From Apoderus coryli (Eukaryota > Arthropoda > Insecta > Coleoptera > Attelabidae), in contig OU452216.1 of assembly GCA_911728435.2 (NCBI GenBank), positions 7,080,342-7,144,341 on the forward strand: a DNA stretch of 64,000 nucleotides, written 5' to 3'. A model generated the notes under the pieces. It searched no databases and had not been told where the DNA came from. It worked only from the letters and a program-made list of their open reading frames with translations. Each line of letters opens with the position of its first letter. The stretch's first letter is position 1. Of the stretch, positions 57,910-64,000 are shown piece by piece. The translations under genes and the position numbers were made by a program.

Positions 57910-60105
57910 CTGGTTGGTACTTGTTATCAACATTTTCATTGTTGGCAAGATATTTTATACAGGGAATAAACAAAAAAGTTTGACTAATTTGTACTAAAAT
58001 CTCACTTTGAAAAATCATAAAAAAATAACCAATCCTGCTGTATACCTGAGCTTTGGACATGTCGATGGGACATCTATTCTGAATTTATCAGGGTATATAA
58101 GAGATCGAGACGGCTTCTGGTTACCCCAGGGTGGGTCATCAAGTAAGGGTCTGCATATAGCCCACTGGGGAGCTAATTCCTGCTACGCTGAGAACATTTT
58201 CTCACCAAGAAAACACTTATTCTCCATCAATATGTTCATATGAACAAACATAGTGAGTTTGGTTGAAATCGAGAAACTAACATTTTTTTTGGAAAATTTA
58301 AAATTTTGGATGGAAAATAGATTTTCCTGAAAACTTGTACGATTATAGATTTTGATGCGCTGATTCCAAATATACATATAATGTGGGGAGTGGTACTAAT
58401 ATTTAGAGCAATACGGACCCTCAAAGGTAGTCAAAACCTTACATTTGTACTAAAATCTCACTTTAAAAAATCATAAAAAAATAACCAATCCTGCTGTATA
58501 CCTATGCTTTGGATATGTCGATGGGACATCTATTCTGAATTTATGAGGGTATATAAGAAATCGAGGCGGCTTCTGGTTACCCCAGGGTGGGTCATCAAGT
58601 AAGGGTCTGCATATAGCCCTGTGAGAATAGACTGGGGAGCTAATTCCTACTACGCTGAGTACATTTTCTCAACAAAAAATCACTTATTCTCCATCAATAT
58701 GTTCATATGAACAAACATAGTGAGTTTGGTTGAAATCGAGAAACTAACATTTTTTTTGGAAAATTTAAAATTTTTGATTGAAAATAGATTTTCCTGAAAA
58801 CTTGTACGATTATAGAGTTTGATGCGCTGATTCCAAATATATATATAATGTGGGGGGTGGCACTAAAATTTAGAGCAATACGGACCCTCAAAGGTAGTCA
58901 AATCCATACATTTGTTCTAAAATCTCACTTTGAAAAATCATAAAAAAATAACCAATCCTGCTGTATACCTGAGCTTTGGACATGTCGATGGGACATCTAT
59001 TCTGAATTTATCAGGGTATATAAGAAATCGAGAAGGCTTCTGGTTACCCCAGAGTGGGTCATCAAGTAAGGGTCTGCATATAGCCCTGTGAGAATAGACT
59101 AGGGAGCTAATTCCTGCTACGCTGAGAACATTTTCTCACCAAAAAAACACTTATTCTCCATCAATATGTTCATATGAACAAACATAGTGAGTTTGGTTGA
59201 AATCGAGACACAAATATTTTCTTTGGAAAAAATTTCAAGGAATGTATGGAAAAATTGAAGATTTTGGATGGAAAATAGATTATCCTGAAAACTTGTACGA
59301 TTATAGAGTTTGATGCGCTGATTCCAAATATACATATAATGTGGGGGGTGGCACTAAAATTTAGAGCAATACGGACCCTCAAAGGTAGTCAAATCCATAC
59401 ATTTGTTCTAAAATCTCACTTTGAAAAATCATAAAAAAATAACCAATCCTGCTGTATACCTGAGCTTTGGACATGTCGATGGGACATCTATTCTGAATTT
59501 ATCAGGGTATATAAGAAATCGAGAAGGCTTCTGGTTACCCCAGAGTGGGTCATCAAGTAAGGGTCTGCATATAGCCCTGTGAGAATAGACTAGGGAGCTA
59601 ATTCCTGCTACGCTGAGAACATTTTCTCACCAAAAAAACACTTATTCTCCATCAATATGTTCATATGAACAAACATAGTGAGTTTGGTTGAAATCGAGAC
59701 ACAAATATTTTCTTTGGAAAAAATTTCAAGGCAAATGTATGGAAAAATTGAAGATTTTGGATGGAAAATAGATTATCCTGAAAACTTGTACGATTATAGA
59801 GTTTGCGCTGATTCCAAATATACATATAATGTGGGGAGTGGTACTAATATTTAGAGCAGTATGGACCCTCAAAGTTAGTCAAAACCTTACATTTGTACTA
59901 AAATCTCACTTTGAAAAATCATAAAAAAATAACCAATCCTGCTGTATACCTGAGCTTTGGATATGTCCATCGGACATCTATTCTGAATTTATCAGGGTAT
60001 ATAAGAAATCGAGAGGGATTCTAGTATCCCCAGGGTAGGTCACCAAGTAAAAGTCAAAGTGGTTGGTATTTGTTATCAATAATAAAAAAAAAAAAGTTTG
60101 GCTAA
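57910..60105 (-). repeat. R500 array, just over 4 units, with duplicated flank
   Basis: Unit starts (tttgt.ctaaaatctcac) lie near 57988, 58444, 58911, 59402 and 59892, with spacings of 456, 467, 491 and 490 bp; the last unit ends near 60055. The third and fourth units are nearly identical. The left flank (ggttggtacttgttatcaa... near 57911) reappears at the right flank (ggttggtatttgttatcaat at about 60062, then aaaaagtttggcta against aaaaagtttgacta), so the array is again framed by a direct duplication. Repeat-derived frames here start MRVRIALNFSATPHIICIF. Confidence 0.87.
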
Positions 60106-60276
60106 ATCAAACAAAATAAAATTTAAAATTTATTTATTTTTATTATTTTTAATTATAATTTAATAATTGCAGATGAGACTCTTAAATTTGGAGTATTTAA
60201 CATTATTCAGTCCGATAGTAACAATTTGATTATTTTACTAGATATTAATTTAGTCAATTAACAATATCGAGAAGTT

Positions 60277-60964
60277 TTACTGATTTTTATTGTTTAAGAT
60301 ATTTTCTAAGAGTTTTCGTTCCAGTGTCGTTGCTTCGGAACTATCCTTGAGTAGATCCTCCAAATTGAGTGGACGCATCCTTAAATAAATACAAATATAA
60401 CGTTACACGCTCCAAAAATGAGTCTATCCTCAATAAAAGTTACCTATTGCTTTCATAATGCTTGCCCAATATGTTCGGAATGTCATCTGCTTTGGTTCGT
60501 TTGTCTTCCATATCACCAATTAAGAAGCCTTCAGTTTCGCTAAATAGACTCAAATAAATTTGTTGATTAATTATTAGTAAAAACGGAAATCAGTTTTATC
60601 GTAAATTACCCCCTCATTTTAATAAATACCAGAAAATACTAAAGGAACTTTTAATAGATGCAGCACATAGGAATACAGTGACGTACTTAGAAATATTTTA
60701 GAGGGCCTAGTTCTCAAGATATGCCATCAACTTTTGAATCTTTTCGAATTATTTTTATTATTAAGTTTTAAGTACAAACTCCTCGGAATGGATTTTATAT
60801 TGTGGTTGCAAGATTAAGGAAAATAGTCCTGGCAAAAAAAAATGTATGAATATTAAAATTTTATACCTGTAGGGTGATAATTTCCATGATCGTTTTCCCA
60901 AGCATCCACCAGCTAAGAAAAGGCAGCTCCTTCCAAATCTACCACCGAGTAATAACGAACTGGT
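60277..60964 (-). CDS. Three 3' exons of a secreted-peptide-like precursor
   Basis: Minus-strand exons 60867-60964, 60444-60539 and 60277-60379 have gt-ag borders and phases that agree across both introns, and end in a stop. The 98-residue product contains SSLLLGGRFGRSCLFLAGGC, then LGKRSWKLSPYSETEGFLIG, an EDKR site, and a charged tail ending in KLLENILNNKNQ. The piece SCLFLAGGCLGKR has the layout of an amidated cyclic peptide: two Cys with six residues between, then Gly-Lys-Arg. CCHamides share the SCL...C spacing but continue differently, so I do not name it. The first exon starts in phase 0 and needs an upstream exon, not found. It could be an alternative 3' end of the 61160-62332 gene, or a separate gene. 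Confidence 0.55.
60540..60866 (-). other. Intron between precursor exons
   Basis: Intron of the precursor with exons at 60277-60964. No further feature is visible. Confidence 0.4.
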
Positions 60965-61092
60965 CTGACGTTCTTTATTTTTTTTTAGGCAGCATTTAAA
61001 AGAAAATGTACAGTTCATAAGAATTTACTAAATCTGTCCAAAAAGAAAAAAACCTTCTAACTTTAAAACTCAAAGTTTAGTAAGTATCAAAC

Positions 61093-61098
61093 TTTATT
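61093..61098 (-). terminator. Polyadenylation signal after the peptide-repeat exon
   Basis: AATAAA on the minus strand about 65 bases beyond the stop at 61160, which supports the repeat exon being a terminal exon. Confidence 0.55.
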
Positions 61099-61159
61099 TT
61101 ATACTTTTGCACAACAGAATACGTAATTTCATTTTTTTAAATGTATACAAACCCAATAT

Positions 61160-62332
61160 TTAATTGTTAGAATGTCGATAACCAAATAGACTTCTTCCGA
61201 GTAAGCTTCCACCGTTAATACTGTCCAAACTCTTTTTCCCCAACAAACTACCTCCATTAATACTATCAAGGCTTCTACCAAGTAAGCTTCCACCATTTAT
61301 ACTGTCTAAACTTTTCTTGCCAAGTAAGCTTCCTCCATCAATACTATCCAGGCTTCTTCCCAAGAGACTACCACCATTGATGCTATCTAAACTCCTACCA
61401 AGTAAGCTTCCTCCATTAATACTGTCGAGACTTCTTCCTAGTAAGCTTCCTCCATTAATACTCTCTAAACTTCGACCAAGCAAGCTTCCTCCATTAATAC
61501 TGTCTAGGCTTCTACCAAGTAAGCTTCCTCCATTAATACTGTCGAGACTTCTACCAAGTAAGCTTCCTCCATTAATACTGTCTAGGCTTCTGCCAAGTAA
61601 GCTGCCGCCATTAATACTGTCTAGGCTTCTACCAAGTAAGCTTCCTCCATTAATACTGTCGAGACTTCTACCAAGTAAGCTTCCTCCATTAATACTGTCT
61701 AGGCTTCTGCCAAGTAAGCTGCCGCCATTTATACTGTCGAGACTTCTACCAAGTAAGCTTCCTCCATTAATACTGTCTAGGCTTCTGCCAAGTAAGCTTC
61801 CTCCATTTATACTGTCGAGGCTTCTGCCTAGTAAGCTTCCTCCATTAATACTGTCGAGACTTCTACCTAGTAAGCTTCCTCCATTAATACTGTCTAGGCT
61901 TCTACCAAGTAAGCTTCCTCCATTAATACTGTCTAGGCTTCTGCCAAGTAAGCTTCCTCCATTAATACTGTCTAGGCTTCTGCCAAGTAAGCTTCCTCCA
62001 TTAATACTGTCGAGACTTCTACCAAGTAAGCTTCCTCCATTTATACTGTCGAGGCTTCGCCCAAGTAGGAAGTGTCCATCTAGAAGATTTGAATACTTCG
62101 ATTTCTAATTAACTAATTTTTTATATTATGCACACTTTGACATTTTTTTTTTTTGACAAAGACAAACAAAAAAAGCGAAGCCTGATTTATTTATACAACA
62201 AATTTCCGCACATTTGTATATTAAACATACAACAAAACTCGAAACGTTTAAGCAAAAACCTACACAAAAAAAAAAACAAAAAAATTGTAACTCACTTGGA
62301 CTTCGCAGATTTTGAAAGTTGTACTCAGCATC
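61160..62332 (-). CDS. Multi-copy neuropeptide precursor, orcokinin-B-like (5' part missing)
   Basis: Minus-strand exons 62296-62332 and 61160-62079 join in phase (acceptor cttctag), giving 318 residues without the signal-peptide exon. The start reads DAEYNFQNLRSPNGHFLLGR. Then follow 22 copies of a 13- or 14-residue unit, consensus SLDSINGGSLLGR; 20 copies are spaced by 39 bp, and two have GKK instead of GR (42 bp). Variants include SLESINGG, SIDGG and one ending in RSLFGYRHSNN-stop. Cleavage at Arg or Lys-Lys, with Gly giving an amide, would yield SLDSINGGSLL-amide. The LDSI-x-GG-x-L core resembles insect orcokinin B peptides, from memory of the family. No NFDEIDR (orcokinin A) motif is in the window. 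The first exons must lie upstream (above 62332). Confidence 0.75.
61206..62069 (-). repeat. 39-bp coding minisatellite, 22 copies
   Basis: Unit starts on the plus strand at 61206, 61248, 61287, 61329, 61368 and then every 39 bp to 62031. Because both strands stay open, a 263-codon plus-strand frame (KLPPLILSRLLPS pattern) also appears, but it is a shadow. Units toward the stop codon (61206-61450) are the most diverged and those toward the exon start the most alike, so the array probably grew or was homogenised at its 5' end. Confidence 0.92.
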
Positions 62333-62434
62333 CTGCAAAAAAAAAATGTTAAAAGGTGTAATTTTAACAAAAAACCCAACCCAGGAGAATAATTTGAAAA
62401 AATAGTCCATTCTTAAGTGGAGTTGCGATTTTAG

Positions 62435-62510
62435 TGTTTAAATGAAAGTCGAATCTCCACAAAATAAAATAATAATAATATTTTGTGGAGATTCGACTTT
62501 CATTTAAACA
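62435..62510. repeat. Perfect 32-bp inverted repeat with 12-base loop
   Basis: Left arm 62435-62466 (tgtttaaatgaaagtcgaat...) and right arm 62479-62510 are exact reverse complements. The two flanks also share text in direct order (aacccaggagaa near 62378 and at 62516), so it may be a small foldback insertion. It lies upstream of the second last peptide-precursor exon on the minus strand, probably within an intron. Confidence 0.92.
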
Positions 62511-63054
62511 GTAAAAACCCAGGAGAAGTTGAAAGTTGAAGTTCATTGGATCTGACTTCAGTTAAAAAATGCTGGCCAGTTGACCCAAATACACAAAAAT
62601 TCATCCACTAAATGCAATAAGATATTTAATAATATTTTGTCAAAGCTTATTACGAGTATTATTTTTTGCCTTGTGGTTTTCATAAGACCATATTTGTCTG
62701 AGTATGTGACTTTTATATAAATGTAACGATTATCCCTGTAAAGGATTTATCTAAAACTAAAATGAAAATCTAGTTGGCATTGTTTTCCTTTGTAATAGTA
62801 GTTAGAATAAATATACAGGGCGACCCAAATTTAATTAGGTAAGTAAGTAAACCGAAGGTAATTTTATATTGATAATTAACGTACTTGAAGTTCAACAGAG
62901 AGTTTTATATGTCTAAACCAATTTGGTTTAGTGAAAAAGAAATTAGATATTGAGGGGTTTTGGTGTCGATGACTTTTCCACGTTTTGTTTGCTTTTTAGA
63001 GAATTTAACGCAATATACCAAGATATAAATGGTGAGTTAGTTCGAATTAGAAAA
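62511..63054. other. Intergenic or intronic DNA with a MITE end
   Basis: A tatacagggcgacccaaattt motif near 62813 marks an element end of the common type. The missing 5' exons of the neuropeptide gene were sought here on the minus strand; none could be supported. Confidence 0.35.
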
Positions 63055-63360
63055 AACTTACTTCGTAAATAGTGCAGTGTTTATTTCAAAAATTCATATC
63101 TCTTAAACCGATAACGATACAGAGAAAAATAAAACAGCAAAATGTTAAAAATGAATGAAACTATCCAGGAAAGTATATCCAGTGTAGTTTTTGTTGCAAT
63201 ATTACTCTACAGGGTGTTACAAACTTGAGAGAAAAAATATGCTTTTTTATTTTTGTGTATATTTCAACTGTATTGTTGAAAATTGATTAAAATTAATTAA
63301 AATCGAAAGAATTGTCTACATTTTGTTAAAAAAAAAAGGTTGAAATCGGACTATGGAAGA
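63055..63360 (+). repeat. MITE-like repeat, copy 2
   Basis: Inverted relative of 35398-35650 (shared ttcatatctcttaaaccgat-like, aaaataaaacagcaaaatgtt and aactacactgg text). It is longer than copy 1 and has a tacagggtgtta motif inside near 63210. Confidence 0.72.
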
Positions 63361-63372
63361 ATTTGATCTACG

Positions 63373-63604
63373 AGGCACGTTTTTTAAGTAAGTACCGTTT
63401 TGGAATTAAAAAAAGACGTGCAAAGATATCGCAATAATTTTATTTTTACATGAAAGCCTGTACCTTAATCTACTTTTCTACATAATTTCCGTGAATATTG
63501 AGGCACTTGTCATAACGTGGCACCAGTTTTTGAATACCCTCCTCATAAAATTCTGCCACCTGACTTGTTAACCACTGTATCACAAATGTTTTGACTTCGT
63601 TATC
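63373..63604 (-). mobile_element. Mariner element end with transposase C-terminus
   Basis: On the minus strand, 63604 to about 63474 reads DNEVKTFVIQWLTSQVAEFY, EEGIQKLVPRYDKCLNIHGN and YVEK-stop, the C-terminus of a mariner transposase. Beyond it is a ~100-bp end that finishes ...ccaaaacggtacttacttaaaaaacgtgcc, the terminal inverted repeat, next to TA at about 63370. At 63605 the sequence changes abruptly to the opposite strand (next entry). Confidence 0.8.
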
Positions 63605-64000
63605 ACAAAACCCAACGTTTAGTCAGTGCATTGACTTTCCTTGAGCGGTATCACAATGAAGGTGAAGATTTTTTAGACCAAATTGTTACTGGTAACGAAA
63701 CATGGGTGGCCTACGTCACACCAGAATCGAAACAACAATCCATGGAATGGCGACATTCATCATCACCCAAAAGAGTGAAGTTTAAGCAAGCCTGGAAAAT
63801 CATGTGCACAGTTTTTTGGGACAGAAAAGGAGTATTGCTAGTGGAGTTTCTGCCTCGTAATGAGACAATCAATGCAGCGTCTTATTGTGAGACATTGAAC
63901 AATCTACGTCGTGCAATCCAGAACAAAAGACGTGGCAAGTTGAGTAAGGGTATTGTTTTGCTGCATGACAATGCCCGTCCACATGTGGCTAATCGGACCA
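63605..64000 (+). pseudogene. Mariner transposase, middle part, runs off the window
   Basis: The plus strand is open from about 63606 to the window end: RLVSALTFLERYHNEGEDFL, then IVTGNETWVAYVTPESKQQS, WRHSSSPKRVKFKQAWKIMC, VFWDRKGVLLVEFLPRNETI and GIVLLHDNARPHVANRT. These are the conserved blocks from the end of the DNA-binding part to the second catalytic Asp (LHDNA). The first catalytic Asp is replaced by Asn (GNETW for GDETW), so this copy would be inactive even if complete. The upstream half is replaced by an inverted 3' end, which shows a rearrangement. Confidence 0.85.

Noticed and set aside
61317..62108. 263-codon plus-strand ORF with a repeated KLPPLILSRLLPS pattern
   Set aside because: It is the antisense shadow of the neuropeptide minisatellite. 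The minus frame has cleavage sites, a splice acceptor and a polyadenylation signal; the plus frame has none of these.
62080..62110. Acceptor at ttaattag (about 62106) for the peptide-repeat exon
   Set aside because: It would join the upstream 37-base exon in a frame lacking the phase-0 start, and has no pyrimidine tract; the cttctag acceptor at 62080 gives a consistent phase and a better site.

Overview
The window looks like insect nuclear DNA. It is AT-rich and gene-poor, its genes have short introns with gtaag donors and TATA boxes, and it is packed with decayed transposable elements. A beetle is my best guess, from the digestive-type serine protease cluster and an orcokinin-B-like neuropeptide exon, but the order cannot be fixed from this window alone. 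Nothing bacterial or viral is seen.

Layout. 1-35 kb is mostly repeats: arrays of a ~500-bp tandem unit (R500), arrays of a ~320-bp unit (R320), a 171-bp minisatellite, several dead non-LTR retrotransposons (Jockey-like, RTE-like, and an RNase-H-bearing type), a Crypton tyrosine-recombinase relic, a Tc1/mariner-superfamily element with ~500-bp terminal inverted repeats sitting inside an R500 array, and a mariner relic split by an RTE tail. 35.9-47 kb holds five S1-family serine protease genes. Two on the + strand (40252-41288, 45955-46971) keep the full His-Asp-Ser triad. Three on the - strand (35946-36917, 37504-38565, 42874-43924) have lost two or three triad residues and are read here as non-catalytic serine protease homologues. 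All five have four exons except that one lacks a separate signal-peptide exon and one lacks a mid-gene intron. 47.1-49.5 kb is a complete 2.4-kb DNA element with short inverted termini, a possible 6-bp target duplication and one intact 566-codon ORF of a family I cannot place in a named superfamily. 50-60 kb returns to R500 and R320 arrays and one more Jockey-like relic. 60.3-62.3 kb (- strand) carries exons of a neuropeptide precursor: a terminal exon with 22 head-to-tail 13-14-residue peptides of the type SLDSINGGSLLG, and three downstream exons, in phase with each other, that encode a second secreted-peptide-like C-terminus. 63.4-64 kb is a rearranged mariner that runs off the window.

How the parts relate. 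The proteases probably arose by local duplication, with dispersed inverted repeats between members. The recurring TA-CAGGGTG ends, seen on the autonomous-type 2.24-kb element and on several short or tandem-repeat-filled elements, suggest that one transposase lineage has mobilised many non-autonomous carriers. The R500 arrays are flanked by short direct duplications, which points to insertion of whole arrays rather than growth in place.
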